A stretch of 64,000 bases of DNA. Origin: Arcobacter venerupis (GTDB lineage: Bacteria > Campylobacterota > Campylobacteria > Campylobacterales > Arcobacteraceae). Within the stretch, counting starts at the first letter, position 1. Each line of letters begins with the position of its first letter. Location: assembly GCF_013201665.1 (NCBI RefSeq), contig NZ_CP053840.1:682001-746000 (forward strand). Direction: 5' to 3'. The position numbers and the translations under genes were made by a program. This document shows, in pieces, positions 38,173-47,435 of the stretch. The notes beneath the pieces are model-generated. The model did not search any database and had not been told where the DNA came from. It was given only the letters and a program-made list of their open reading frames with translations.

Positions 38173-41123
38173 GAGAGCAAGTAGCAGAACTTTTAGCCAA
38201 TAAAAAAGATTTATTAACAGTTACCTATTTTAAACTTCAAAAACTGTTTGAAAAAAAGTATGGAGCAAATACTGTAGTTCTTATGGAAATAGGAACTTTT
38301 TTTGAAGTTTATGAAGTAAATAATGATGAAGAAAAAATAGGAAAAGCAAAAGAGATAGCAGAACTTTTAAATATTCAGCTAACAAGAAAAAATAAAGCTA
38401 TTTTAGAAAACTCAAAAGAAAATCCAATAATGGCTGGAGTTCCAGCAATTTCACTTGAAAAACATCTTGCACGAATTATTGCTGAGCAAAAATACACAGT
38501 TGTTTTAATCAAACAAAAGGGAATTCCACCCAATGTTACAAGATATTTAGACACAGTTGTAAGTCCTGGAACAAATTTTGATTTTGTACTTGACCAAGAT
38601 GAAAATAATATAACTTCACTTTTGATTGACCAAATAAGAGGAATTTATTTAGTTGGTTATAGTGCTATTGATGTAACAACTGGAAAATGTTATTACAACG
38701 AAGTTCATGGAACTAGCGAAGATAAATTTTTTGCACTTGATGAAGTATTTAATTATATGAATATGCACAAAACAAATGAAATAATCGTAAGTTTTGCAGA
38801 TAAAAATATCAACCAAAAAGAGGTTATTGACTATTTAGAACTCTCTTTAAAAACTTTTCATATAGGACATTTTAGACCAAAAATCTCTTATCAAAATGAG
38901 TTATTTAAAAATGTGTTTAATATAGAATCGCTTTTAACTTCAATTGAACATCTTGACATGGAAAGAGTTCCTTTAAGTACTGAATCCCTTGCAGTTTTAA
39001 TTGATTTTGTAATAGGGCATGATTCGAATATCATTCAAAAACTCTCACATCCACAAAAACTTGATGTTAGCAGATATATTTATCTTGGAAACAATGCCTT
39101 AGAACAATTAAATGTAATCGAAACAACCCACAACCCAAGTTTAATAAAACTAATAAACAACACTTCAACAGCAATGGGAAAAAGACTTTTAAAAGAGCGA
39201 CTTACACATCCTGTAAAAGATAGTAAAGAGATTTTACGAAGACTTGCCCTTTCAAAAGAGTTGTATGATTATCACGCTCCAATAGAAAATGAGTTAGCAA
39301 ATATTTATGATATTGAAAGATTAACACGAAGAATAAAACTTAATCGTCTTCATCCTTTTGAGCTAAATTATTTATATGATTCACTATTAAGTATCAAAGA
39401 AGTTGTGACTTTTATGGAAAATTATAAGTTTATAACGCCACCTTGTAGCAGTGCTGATTTAACGCTTTTTATTCAATCAATTGATTCAACTTTTGATTTA
39501 AGTATAAGTGGAAAATATATGCTAAAAGATGTTGAAGTAAATATGATAAGTGAGGGAATAAATACTCAAATTGATGAATTAAATGTTCAAAATGAGATTT
39601 TATATTCAAAACTAGAGATTTTACAAAAACATATTTTATCTTACATAAAATCTGATGATTCAAATTTTGTGGGAATAAATAGACTTGATAAAGAGGGCTT
39701 TTTTATAACTCTTACCAAAAATAGATTTAATTCAATCAAAGAAGAGTTATTAAATTCCCACTTGATAGTTGATGATGAATTATATTTATTCAAAGATTTT
39801 GCAGTTAGAATTCAAACAAACTCTGTAAAAATATTTTGTAAATTAACAGAAGACATTTCAGATAAATATGTGCATAATTTACGAAAGATAATTGAATTAA
39901 ATAAACTTGTATTTAAAGAAAAAATCCTTGAATTTGAGAAAAAATTTGCAAATTTACTTGAAGAGTTAGTGCAATTTATTGCAGAAGTTGACTTGACAGT
40001 TTCAAATATTAAAACAGCAAAAAAATATAATTACTCTTGTCCCAAAATTGTAAAAACAAAAGATAATGAAAACTTTATTGAGTTAATTGATTTACGACAT
40101 CCAATTATTGAAGCAAATGAAGAGCAGGGGATTTATGTACCAAATGACATTATTTTAGGAGAGTTATCTCTAGCTTCAAAAGAGTATAAAGATAATGTGA
40201 TTATCAAAAACTCAAATCCTATAAATATATATGATAATAAAATGCATGGAGTTTTACTTTATGGGATTAACTCTTCAGGTAAATCTTCACTAATGAAAGC
40301 TATTGGAATTTCAGTTATTATGGCACAAGCTGGATTTTATGTGCCTTGTAAATCTATGAGATTTTCAATTTTTGATGCTGTATATACTAGAATTTCAGGA
40401 GCTGATAATATTGCAAAAGGATTATCTTCATTTGCTGTTGAAATGTTGGAGTTAAAAAATATCTTTAATCGAGCTAGTAAAAACTCACTTATTTTAGGTG
40501 ATGAAATCTCACATAGTACAGAAACAATGAGTGGATTAAGTATAGTTGCTAGTTCTATATTAAAGCTTTCAAAACTAGAAGCTATTTTTGTTTTTGCTAC
40601 CCACTTACATCAGCTTCCTGAAATTGAAGAGATACAAAAACTAAAAAATATAATAGCTCTTCATCTCTCAGTTATGTACAAAGATGACGAAGATAAGTTG
40701 ATTTTTGATAGAAAATTAGCCTATGGAAGTGGCTCATCAATGTATGGTTTAGAATATGCAAAATCACTTCACATGGATAAAGAGTTTTTATCTGTAGCAA
40801 ATGAAATAAGAAAAAAATTAACAGATGATTACTCTTCAATTGAAAGATTATCTCAGCGAAAAACATCAAAATATAATAACAATGTTTTTGCCTCAACTTG
40901 TGTAATTTGTGGAAAATCTTGTGATGATGTTCATCATATAAAAGAGCAAGCAAGGGCGAATAAAGATGGATTTATAGGACATATAAATGCAAATCATAAA
41001 TATAATCTAGTTCCTCTTTGTAAAGAACACCATAAAATGGTACATGATGGAACTATTAATGTAAATGGATTTGTAGCAACTTCAAAGGGTTTAGAGTTGC
41101 ATTATACTATGCTTGAAAAGTAG
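38169..41123 (+). CDS. MutS family ATPase with C-terminal HNH nuclease (MutS7 type)
   Basis: This 984-aa protein combines a mismatch-recognition N-terminus with Phe44-x-Glu46 in GTFFEVYEV, core and clamp domains, an ABC-type ATPase and a C-terminal HNH domain. In the ATPase, Walker A GINSSGKSS is at residues 699-707 and the Walker B region is LILGDEISHSTETMSG. The HNH domain (about residues 911-984) shows CVICGKSC, VHHIKEQ and NLVPLCKEHHKMVHDG. This fusion matches the MutS7 lineage known from Campylobacterota, some giant viruses and octocoral mitochondria. It may recognise mismatches and nick DNA without MutL. The GTG start overlaps the previous stop. Its end overlaps the convergent araC gene by 17 bases. 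Confidence 0.9.
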   Translation: MREQVAELLANKKDLLTVTYFKLQKLFEKKYGANTVVLMEIGTFFEVYEVNNDEEKIGKAKEIAELLNIQLTRKNKAILENSKENPIMAGVPAISLEKHLARIIAEQKYTVVLIKQKGIPPNVTRYLDTVVSPGTNFDFVLDQDENNITSLLIDQIRGIYLVGYSAIDVTTGKCYYNEVHGTSEDKFFALDEVFNYMNMHKTNEIIVSFADKNINQKEVIDYLELSLKTFHIGHFRPKISYQNELFKNVFNIESLLTSIEHLDMERVPLSTESLAVLIDFVIGHDSNIIQKLSHPQKLDVSRYIYLGNNALEQLNVIETTHNPSLIKLINNTSTAMGKRLLKERLTHPVKDSKEILRRLALSKELYDYHAPIENELANIYDIERLTRRIKLNRLHPFELNYLYDSLLSIKEVVTFMENYKFITPPCSSADLTLFIQSIDSTFDLSISGKYMLKDVEVNMISEGINTQIDELNVQNEILYSKLEILQKHILSYIKSDDSNFVGINRLDKEGFFITLTKNRFNSIKEELLNSHLIVDDELYLFKDFAVRIQTNSVKIFCKLTEDISDKYVHNLRKIIELNKLVFKEKILEFEKKFANLLEELVQFIAEVDLTVSNIKTAKKYNYSCPKIVKTKDNENFIELIDLRHPIIEANEEQGIYVPNDIILGELSLASKEYKDNVIIKNSNPINIYDNKMHGVLLYGINSSGKSSLMKAIGISVIMAQAGFYVPCKSMRFSIFDAVYTRISGADNIAKGLSSFAVEMLELKNIFNRASKNSLILGDEISHSTETMSGLSIVASSILKLSKLEAIFVFATHLHQLPEIEEIQKLKNIIALHLSVMYKDDEDKLIFDRKLAYGSGSSMYGLEYAKSLHMDKEFLSVANEIRKKLTDDYSSIERLSQRKTSKYNNNVFASTCVICGKSCDDVHHIKEQARANKDGFIGHINANHKYNLVPLCKEHHKMVHDGTINVNGFVATSKGLELHYTMLEK

Positions 41124-41955
41124 AATTTTTAATTTCAGTTATATTACATAATCCTTTAAATTGAGGATAATTATTAATATTTCCAATAAAATTTTTTGGA
41201 GTTGATTGTGTAAAAAATTTGAATTCTCTTATTAAATGAGATTGATCAGAAAATTTATGCTCTAAAGCTAATTCACAGTATTCGATATTAAATTGCCTAA
41301 ATTTCATATATTCTAAAACAGAATAAAATCTTCCTAATCTACTTATATTTTGTGGCGTTAATCCTGTGTAGTTTTTTACTTTTCTTTCAATTTGTCTAAT
41401 TGATAGGCTTTGAGAGTTAAAAAATCCATCCAAATTTCCATTTTTATAAAGTTGATTTATACTTAAAATTATTTCATCAGAATAAAATTTTAATTTATCG
41501 AATAAAGCTAAAAAAAAGTTGTTTAGAAGTAAATATATAGCATTTTTATCCTCTTTGACTTCATTGATTTTATCTAAGATAGATTTATCAAAACCTAATG
41601 ATAATTCATCAAAAGTGTAGATTCTATTTTCCAATTCATTAACAGGTAAATTAAAAAGTTTATAAAAAATACTTGGATTTAGTTGTATGTCAATTAAAAA
41701 AATATCATCGCTTATCACATCATAATGAGCATTTACAACAGGAGGAATAACATAAATTCCTGTTTTTATTGTACTATTGTCGTAAATAGTTAAGTCCATA
41801 TTCCCTCGAAGTACAAAAGTAATAGTTGCACAACCATCGGGTAATATATTTCTTGTGTATGATAATTTTCCATTACCAGAACCTTCTAAAAACCAAAAGA
41901 CTTTTATCCAATCTTTTAGTTTTTCATTAGGTATGTACATCTTAGATGTGAACAT
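41107..41955 (-). CDS. AraC-family regulator of QHNDH locus 1
   Basis: This 282-aa protein has a C-terminal double helix-turn-helix (SIRQIERKVKNYTGLTPQNISRLGRFY and the second helix in FSDQSHLIREFKFFTQSTPKNF). The N-terminal domain of about 170 residues (DGCATITFVLRGNMDLTIYD) is a likely ligand-binding cupin. It is closely similar to the regulator at 47436-48236. It lies 12 bases downstream of the outer-membrane barrel gene on the same strand and divergent from qhpA1. By analogy with QhpR it may activate qhp genes in response to amines; this is inferred from position and similarity. Confidence 0.85.
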   Translation of the reverse strand: MFTSKMYIPNEKLKDWIKVFWFLEGSGNGKLSYTRNILPDGCATITFVLRGNMDLTIYDNSTIKTGIYVIPPVVNAHYDVISDDIFLIDIQLNPSIFYKLFNLPVNELENRIYTFDELSLGFDKSILDKINEVKEDKNAIYLLLNNFFLALFDKLKFYSDEIILSINQLYKNGNLDGFFNSQSLSIRQIERKVKNYTGLTPQNISRLGRFYSVLEYMKFRQFNIEYCELALEHKFSDQSHLIREFKFFTQSTPKNFIGNINNYPQFKGLCNITEIKNSTFQA

Positions 41956-41967
41956 TTATAATCCTAT

Positions 41968-42642
41968 TTAAAATGAATAAGTGATTTTGGCGTAAAGATT
42001 GTCTTGATCAAGACTTGAACTATCATCTGAATAAAACTCACTATATAGTAGCTCTAAATTCAAAGAACCTTTACTTAAATCAAATGCTTTAGAAATACCA
42101 ACTACAAAATTATCGCCCATATCTTCAAAAGAACCAGCACTTCCATTTAATGTAATAATATCAAAATCATAAGAAGTAAAGCCCTCATAATAGTCTAATT
42201 TTTCACCATCATTTTCTACATAAGTTCCTAAAATATATTTTCCTCCAATAGAAAATTTATCAATAGGATAAACAATTTTTAATTCAGCCTCATCTAAATT
42301 TGCTATATCTTTTGAATCAGGATATAAAAATCTTGTATACGTTAATGTTGTTTGAAATCCAAAAAAATCTTTGCTATATCCTGCATATAAATCTATTTCT
42401 CTATCACCATCTGCACCTTCAAACTCTATATTTGATGTCCAAATACCTGTAAAAAATCCATTATATAAAACTGTTCCTTCTAAAAATAATGCAGCTTTAT
42501 CATTTGTTTGAGTTAATCCTCTTACTAAATAGTTACTAGCTCCTGTTATGTTTACAACTGTATCTATATCATTTGCTTTAACACATGAAATAGTTGACAT
42601 AATAAGTGCAGAACTAATAAGTATTGATTTCATTTTTTTCAT
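41968..42642 (-). CDS. Outer-membrane beta-barrel protein (TIGR02001-like)
   Basis: This 224-aa protein has a signal peptide (SILISSALIMSTISCVKA). The mature part opens DTVVNITGASNYLVRGLTQT, typical of the TIGR02001 family, followed by alternating amphipathic strands. It ends in AKITYSF, with the terminal Phe used for outer-membrane insertion. A -10-like TATACT lies at 42674-42669 on the - strand. It forms an apparent two-gene unit with the AraC gene, divergent from qhpA1, so it may admit amine substrates. That role is a guess from context. Confidence 0.8.
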   Translation of the reverse strand: MKKMKSILISSALIMSTISCVKANDIDTVVNITGASNYLVRGLTQTNDKAALFLEGTVLYNGFFTGIWTSNIEFEGADGDREIDLYAGYSKDFFGFQTTLTYTRFLYPDSKDIANLDEAELKIVYPIDKFSIGGKYILGTYVENDGEKLDYYEGFTSYDFDIITLNGSAGSFEDMGDNFVVGISKAFDLSKGSLNLELLYSEFYSDDSSSLDQDNLYAKITYSF

Positions 42643-42758
42643 TTTATTCCTTCTTTTTAGATAAACAAAGTATATCTATCATATAAAAGTTTTTAAAGAT
42701 ACTAAATGTTTAAAAAGAACTCAATAAATATGCTAAATAATAGAGTTTAGTCATATTA

Positions 42759-42777
42759 TGTCGTATTTTTACAATAA
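42759..42777 (+). promoter_or_regulatory. Third copy of the qhp operator-like motif
   Basis: TGTCGTATTTTTACAATAA matches 16 of 19 positions of the core at 48330-48348 and 14 of 19 of the core at 42858-42876. It lies 99 bases upstream of the latter, between the divergent barrel gene and qhpA1. It could be a distal AraC-type site for either direction. Confidence 0.4.
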
Positions 42778-42840
42778 AAGAATAATTATGACTAAAATTT
42801 ATTCAAAATAATTAATTATTATATAAATATATATATTGAA

Positions 42841-42900
42841 TATAAAATATACAGAAATGTCGTTTTCTTTCTATACTTTATTTTTTCTTATTTCTATAAT
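42841..42900 (+). promoter_or_regulatory. Promoter/operator of qhp locus 1
   Basis: A 36-base block (42841-42876) begins TATAAAATATACAGA, contains TGTCGTTTT and ends CTATAC. It is 32/36 identical to the block at 48313-48348. TATAAT at 42895-42900 is the -10 box, with the same 37-base offset from TGTCG as in locus 2. The -35 position is a poor TATACT within the block, as expected for an activator-dependent promoter. This intergenic region (42643-42943) holds no gene besides these sites. Confidence 0.75.
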
Positions 42901-42943
42901 TCGTTTATCAATTTGGTTGATAAAAAGAAATAAAGGAGATAAA

Positions 42944-44524
42944 TTGAAGACTAAAAGTTTAAATTCAGTGCTAAAAATTAGTATTGGTCTTTTGGTAGGA
43001 ACAGTAGGTTTAAATGCATCAAATCTAGATGCAAAAACAATAATTGACACAAAATGTATTGCCTGTCATACTCCAACTGCCAAAGGTTTAAGTAGAATTT
43101 CTGAGCAAAGAAAAACACCTGAAGCTTGGTTTATGACTGTAGATAGAATGCAAAAAGATCATGGTTTAGTTTTAACAAAAGAACAAGAACAAAGTGTTGT
43201 GAAATACCTAGCTGATACTCAAGGATTAAATTATGAAGAGAGTGAAGCATTTAGATATATTTTAGAAAAAACACCAAATTATCAAGAAGATTTTAAAGAC
43301 TCTTTATTTGTTGAAATGTGTGCAAGATGTCATAGTGGTGCGAGAGTTGGACTACAAAGAAGACCTAGTTCTGAATGGGATAATTTAGTAAATTTCCATT
43401 TAGGAAAATTTCCAACTTTGGAATATCAAGCCTTAGCAAGGGATAGAGATTGGTTTGATATAGCTCAAAAACAAATTGTTCCATATTTAGCTTCAAACTA
43501 TGGAAATGACAAAAAATTTGACTTAAAACCAATAGCCTTTGAAGGAACTTGGAATTTATTTGGTCATAAATTAGGTTCAGGTGATTTTAGTGCAACAATG
43601 AAACTAACTAAAACTTCAAAAGATAATTATTCTTTAACTTTAAATGGAAATTTTGTTGATGGACGAGAGTTAAAAGCAACTGGAAGTGCAATAGTTTATA
43701 GTGGATATGAATTTAGAGCAAAACTTGATGTTGATGGGCTTGTATATAATCAAATATTTGCAGTTAATCCAGATACTAATGAATTAAGTGGAAGTATGTT
43801 TGAAACATTACATCCTGAAGAGTATGCTTTTGTAAATGGGGCAAAAATATCAAATACACAAACTACAATTTTAGGAATTTCTCCTCTTTCTGTAAAAGCT
43901 GGAACTTCTGAAATTATTACTATTGTTGGAACTAATTTGAATAAAAATATCAAATTATCTGATGGTTTAAAAATCAATAAAATAATCGAACAATCAGCAA
44001 ATAAAATTGTATTAGAGGTAAAAGCAAGTTCTAAATATGATGTTAAACAAATTGATTTAAATATTAACTCTAAAATATTTGAAAATAAATTAACTGTTTA
44101 TAAAAAAATTGATACTTTGAAAGTAATGCCAAGTTATGCAATCTCAAGAGTTGGTGATGGTGGAGGTTTTATGCCAAAACAACATGCAATTTTTGAAGCC
44201 TATGGATTATTAGCTGGAATGGATGGCAAAATTGGAACAACTGATGATATAAACATCGGAAAAGTAGATGCAAAATGGAGTATTGAACCCTTTGATGAAA
44301 GAGCAAAAGAAGATGAAGATGTTAAATATGTAGGAACAATAGATGCCTTTAGTGGAAGATTCATTCCTTCATTTGCAGGGCCAAATCCAAAAAGAAAATT
44401 CCAAACAAACAATGCTGGAAATATAAAAGTAGTTGCAAGTTATAAAGATGGAGCTGAAACTTTTAAAGCAGATACTCATATGATGGTAACAGTTCAAAAA
44501 TGGGTAAATCCTCCAATTAATTAG
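42944..44524 (+). CDS. qhpA: QHNDH alpha subunit, diheme cytochrome c (copy 1)
   Basis: This is the large subunit of quinohemoprotein amine dehydrogenase. It carries two c-type hemes that pass electrons from the quinone subunit to a periplasmic acceptor. A signal peptide ends near residue 25-30. The heme sites are C38IACH and C126ARCH in the N-terminal 140 residues, followed by beta-sandwich domains. The TTG at 42944 is the start: AAAGGAG lies just upstream, the signal peptide follows directly, and the apparent upstream ATG at 42836 lies before the promoter. Length is about 526 aa. It has the same layout as the copy at 48432. Confidence 0.93.
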   Translation: MKTKSLNSVLKISIGLLVGTVGLNASNLDAKTIIDTKCIACHTPTAKGLSRISEQRKTPEAWFMTVDRMQKDHGLVLTKEQEQSVVKYLADTQGLNYEESEAFRYILEKTPNYQEDFKDSLFVEMCARCHSGARVGLQRRPSSEWDNLVNFHLGKFPTLEYQALARDRDWFDIAQKQIVPYLASNYGNDKKFDLKPIAFEGTWNLFGHKLGSGDFSATMKLTKTSKDNYSLTLNGNFVDGRELKATGSAIVYSGYEFRAKLDVDGLVYNQIFAVNPDTNELSGSMFETLHPEEYAFVNGAKISNTQTTILGISPLSVKAGTSEIITIVGTNLNKNIKLSDGLKINKIIEQSANKIVLEVKASSKYDVKQIDLNINSKIFENKLTVYKKIDTLKVMPSYAISRVGDGGGFMPKQHAIFEAYGLLAGMDGKIGTTDDINIGKVDAKWSIEPFDERAKEDEDVKYVGTIDAFSGRFIPSFAGPNPKRKFQTNNAGNIKVVASYKDGAETFKADTHMMVTVQKWVNPPIN

Positions 44525-44533
44525 GAGTTAATT

Positions 44534-45934
44534 ATGAGTAATAATGAATTAAAAATAAATAAACAAAACTACAGAATTGTTAGAAACAGTAGTGAAAATT
44601 TACTTTTTCATGTTCCTACAACTTCACTTTTTGAACTTGATGAAACAAATGAAAAATTAATAAATAGATTAAATAGTGAAATAGTTAAAATAACTGATTT
44701 TTCAAAAGAAGAGTTAATTGAACTTGAAAAACTAAATATTATTGGAAAAGAAGAGAAACAAAAATATATAGAAGTTAAAAATTTTCCAGCAACAACTTTA
44801 ATTTTGAATGTGGCATCAGGCTGCAATCTAAGTTGTACTTATTGTTATAAAGCAGATTTAGAAACATTAAGTAATAGTGGAAATATGACTTTTGAAACAG
44901 CTTCAAAAGCAATAGAACATTTATATGAAGGTGCGCCTAATCAAAAAATTTATAATGTAACTTTTTTTGGAGGAGAACCTTTAAGTAATTTTAAATTAAT
45001 TCAAGATGTAACTTCTTATGCAGTTGAGTTTTTCAAAGAAAAAAAAGCGATGGTAGATTTTACTATTACAACAAATGGAACATTATTGACAAAAGAGATT
45101 ATAACTTTTTTACAAGAAAATAAATTTGGTGTAACGATAAGTATAGATGGTCCCAAAGAGATTCACAATAAAACAAGACTTACAAACGCAGGAACTGGAA
45201 GTTATGATGCAGTAAGAAAAAAAGTAGAACTACTTTTAAGTATGTATTCAGACAGACCAATTGGTGCAAGAGTAACACTAACTAGAGGTGTAACTCAAAT
45301 TGAAGAGATTTGGAATCATCTATTTAATGATTTAAAATTTGCAGAAGTTGGTTTTGCACCTGCAACTGCAAGTGATAATGCAATATTTAATTTAAGTGAG
45401 CATGAGCTTATAAAAGTTTTTAATGAGTTTAAATTAATGGGTGAAAAATATATAGATTCAGCACTACAAGGTGAATTTAATGGCTTTTCAAATATTCATA
45501 GATTACTAGGTGACATTCATGCAGGAAGAAAGAAAAAACTTCCTTGTGGTGCGGGAGTTGGATTATTATCTGTAAGCCATGAAGGTAGTTTTGATTTATG
45601 CCATAGATTTACAGGAAGCGATTTTGGTAATTTTGGAAATGTAAAAATAGGGCTTGATAAACCAAAATTATCAAACTTTATAGAAAAAAGATTAAATACA
45701 AAAGATGGAGATTGTTCAACTTGTCATATTAGAAATCTTTGTGCAGGTGGATGTTACCATGAAAGTTATATTAGATACAACGATCCTACAAAAGCAGTTT
45801 TACACTACTGCGATATTATGAGAGATTGGATTGATTTTGGATTATATGCCTATGCAAAAATCAGAAATAATAATCCAGAGTTTTTTAGTTTATATTTTAA
45901 AGAAGAAAAAGGAGACGTAAATGGGCTTATTTAA
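44534..45934 (+). CDS. qhpD: Radical SAM enzyme for QHNDH gamma subunit cross-linking (copy 1)
   Basis: QhpD installs the three Cys-to-Asp/Glu thioether bridges in the gamma subunit before export. The SAM-cluster motif is C97NLSC101TYC104 in [15 protein letters not shown]. The C-terminal SPASM-like region carries further Cys: [19 protein letters not shown], and [19 protein letters not shown]. It is 466 aa. An N-terminal domain of about 80 residues probably binds the leader peptide. It lies between qhpA1 and qhpC1, overlapping the latter by 14 bases. A second copy is at 50043-51416. Confidence 0.93.
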   Translation: MSNNELKINKQNYRIVRNSSENLLFHVPTTSLFELDETNEKLINRLNSEIVKITDFSKEELIELEKLNIIGKEEKQKYIEVKNFPATTLILNVASGCNLSCTYCYKADLETLSNSGNMTFETASKAIEHLYEGAPNQKIYNVTFFGGEPLSNFKLIQDVTSYAVEFFKEKKAMVDFTITTNGTLLTKEIITFLQENKFGVTISIDGPKEIHNKTRLTNAGTGSYDAVRKKVELLLSMYSDRPIGARVTLTRGVTQIEEIWNHLFNDLKFAEVGFAPATASDNAIFNLSEHELIKVFNEFKLMGEKYIDSALQGEFNGFSNIHRLLGDIHAGRKKKLPCGAGVGLLSVSHEGSFDLCHRFTGSDFGNFGNVKIGLDKPKLSNFIEKRLNTKDGDCSTCHIRNLCAGGCYHESYIRYNDPTKAVLHYCDIMRDWIDFGLYAYAKIRNNNPEFFSLYFKEEKGDVNGLI

Positions 45935-46244
45935 ACCTTTAAATCCAAAAGCAGATTTGTTAAATAAATCTATAAAAGAAGGACGGGAAAAAGAAGTTGT
46001 TGCAATGTCGAGCATTGTTGGATGTACCTCTACATTTGATCCAGGTTGGGAAGTAGATGCTTTTGGTGGAGTTGCAGGTCTTTGTCAACCAATGGAGTCA
46101 GATTTATATGGATGTTCTGATCCTTGTTGGTGGCCAACACAAGTTCCTGATACTATGAATAATCCAGGTTGGAGTTCAAAAGCACCTGCAAGTTCAAAAG
46201 ATTGGAGAGAACTAAATTCAGTTTTCCCAATAACTGATAAATAA
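45921..46244 (+). CDS. qhpC: QHNDH gamma subunit precursor with CTQ site (copy 1)
   Basis: This 107-aa precursor is the catalytic subunit. Taking Met29 as mature residue 1, every cross-link residue of known gamma subunits falls in register: Cys7-Glu16, Cys27-Asp33 and Cys41-Asp49 thioethers, and Cys37-Trp43 forming cysteine tryptophylquinone. The key segments are [13 protein letters not shown] and [16 protein letters not shown]. The first 28 residues (starting [14 protein letters not shown]) form the leader removed by QhpE. There is no Sec signal, consistent with dedicated export by QhpF. AAAGGAGACG precedes the ATG. The numbering is recalled from characterised enzymes. Confidence 0.94.
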   Translation: MGLFKPLNPKADLLNKSIKEGREKEVVAMSSIVGCTSTFDPGWEVDAFGGVAGLCQPMESDLYGCSDPCWWPTQVPDTMNNPGWSSKAPASSKDWRELNSVFPITDK

Positions 46245-46255
46245 GAGGTTTTAAA

Positions 46256-47389
46256 ATGAAAAAAGTTTCAATATTAACATCATTAGTTTTAAGTATATTT
46301 ATTAGTGGTTGTAGTTTAACTCAACCAACAACTCCCACTAATGATACTCAGAAAAAACTAGAAAAAAATAGAGATTATTTAGCAACAGTAAGTAGAAAAA
46401 ATGAGTTACATATAGTTGATTCAACTACAAATAAAGTTTTAAAAACTTGTAAATTACAAGGTGATTATATGAGTGGAGGAATGATGATTTCTCCTGATGG
46501 AACTAAAGCTTATGTTTTACAAGATACTTGGGGTGCAATATATGGATATGATTTAAATAGTTGTGAAAATTTCTTTAGAGCAAAATTATCTTATGATAAT
46601 GTACGAGCAATGTCGATTTTTTCATTTACATTAAGTACAGATGGAAAAAAACTCTATACTATTTCTAATCCCACACAAATGCTAAATGATAGATATAAAG
46701 TTTTAGATCCTGTATTTAAAACATTTAGCACGGCTGATGGATTGGAAGCAAAACCAGTTGATAGTTTTAAAGCGCCAAGACAAATAACAGTTATGGCAAC
46801 CGCTGATGATGGAACATTATATGCTTCTGGTTCAAATATTTATAAAATCGACCCAGAAAAAAAAGAGTTTACAATAGCTGCAAAATTAAGAAATTGGGAT
46901 AAGGTAAATTACTCTTCAGCTGATGTTTTAGCAATGTGGCCAATAGGAAATGTATCAAAAGAATTTTTACTTATGTACACAGCTGCAAAATTTCCAAATG
47001 ATAAAATGGATATGAATGAAGCCCAACTTGTTTGGGGAGCAACAAGAGTTGATTTAAAAACAAATGAGATAGTTCAAGAAGATTTTGCTCCACTTGAAAG
47101 TGTAATGTTTACAGGTATGACTCATCCAAAAGATACAAATCTTTTATATGGAGTTTTAACAGATTTAACAAAATTTGATAGAAAAAATCAAAAAGTTTTA
47201 AAAAGAGTATATTTAGACCACTCTTATTATTGTATAAATTTTGCAACTGATGCTTCTAAAATCTATTTAGGTGGAACATTTAACGATATTGCAGTTTATA
47301 ATCCAGATACTTTGGAAAAAATTGAAACTATTAAATTACCTGAGGGTGATGTTGGTGCTGGAACTCTACAAGTATTTAGAATTAAGTAA
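46256..47389 (+). CDS. qhpB: QHNDH beta subunit, beta-propeller, lipoprotein-like (copy 1)
   Basis: This 377-aa protein is the seven-bladed beta-propeller subunit that forms part of the active-site wall. Repeated propeller motifs are DYLATVSRKNELHIVDSTT, MISPDGTKAYVL and IYLGGTFNDIAVYNPDTLEK. Unlike copy 2 its signal sequence ends in a lipobox, IFISGC with Cys19, followed by a flexible SLTQPTTPTND linker, predicting a lipid-anchored subunit. It follows qhpC1 by 11 bases and ends locus 1. A bidirectional terminator follows. Confidence 0.92.
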   Translation: MKKVSILTSLVLSIFISGCSLTQPTTPTNDTQKKLEKNRDYLATVSRKNELHIVDSTTNKVLKTCKLQGDYMSGGMMISPDGTKAYVLQDTWGAIYGYDLNSCENFFRAKLSYDNVRAMSIFSFTLSTDGKKLYTISNPTQMLNDRYKVLDPVFKTFSTADGLEAKPVDSFKAPRQITVMATADDGTLYASGSNIYKIDPEKKEFTIAAKLRNWDKVNYSSADVLAMWPIGNVSKEFLLMYTAAKFPNDKMDMNEAQLVWGATRVDLKTNEIVQEDFAPLESVMFTGMTHPKDTNLLYGVLTDLTKFDRKNQKVLKRVYLDHSYYCINFATDASKIYLGGTFNDIAVYNPDTLEKIETIKLPEGDVGAGTLQVFRIK

Positions 47390-47399
47390 GTAAAAATTT

Positions 47400-47426
47400 A
47401 TTCTCTCTTAAAATATAAGAGAGAAT
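47400..47426 (+). terminator. Bidirectional terminator between qhpB1 and the second araC gene
   Basis: ATTCTCTCTTA (47400-47410) pairs perfectly with TAAGAGAGAAT (47416-47426) around a five-base loop. T-rich sequence lies on the exit side in both directions, and the flanking genes converge. Confidence 0.85.
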
Positions 47427-47435
47427 ATTTTATAT

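Noticed and set aside
42836-42943. ATG at 42836 as the start of qhpA1 with a 36-residue hydrophobic extension
   Set aside because: The ATG lies upstream of the shared promoter block and the TATAAT box. A TTG with AAAGGAG at 42944 gives a normal signal peptide, as in copy 2.
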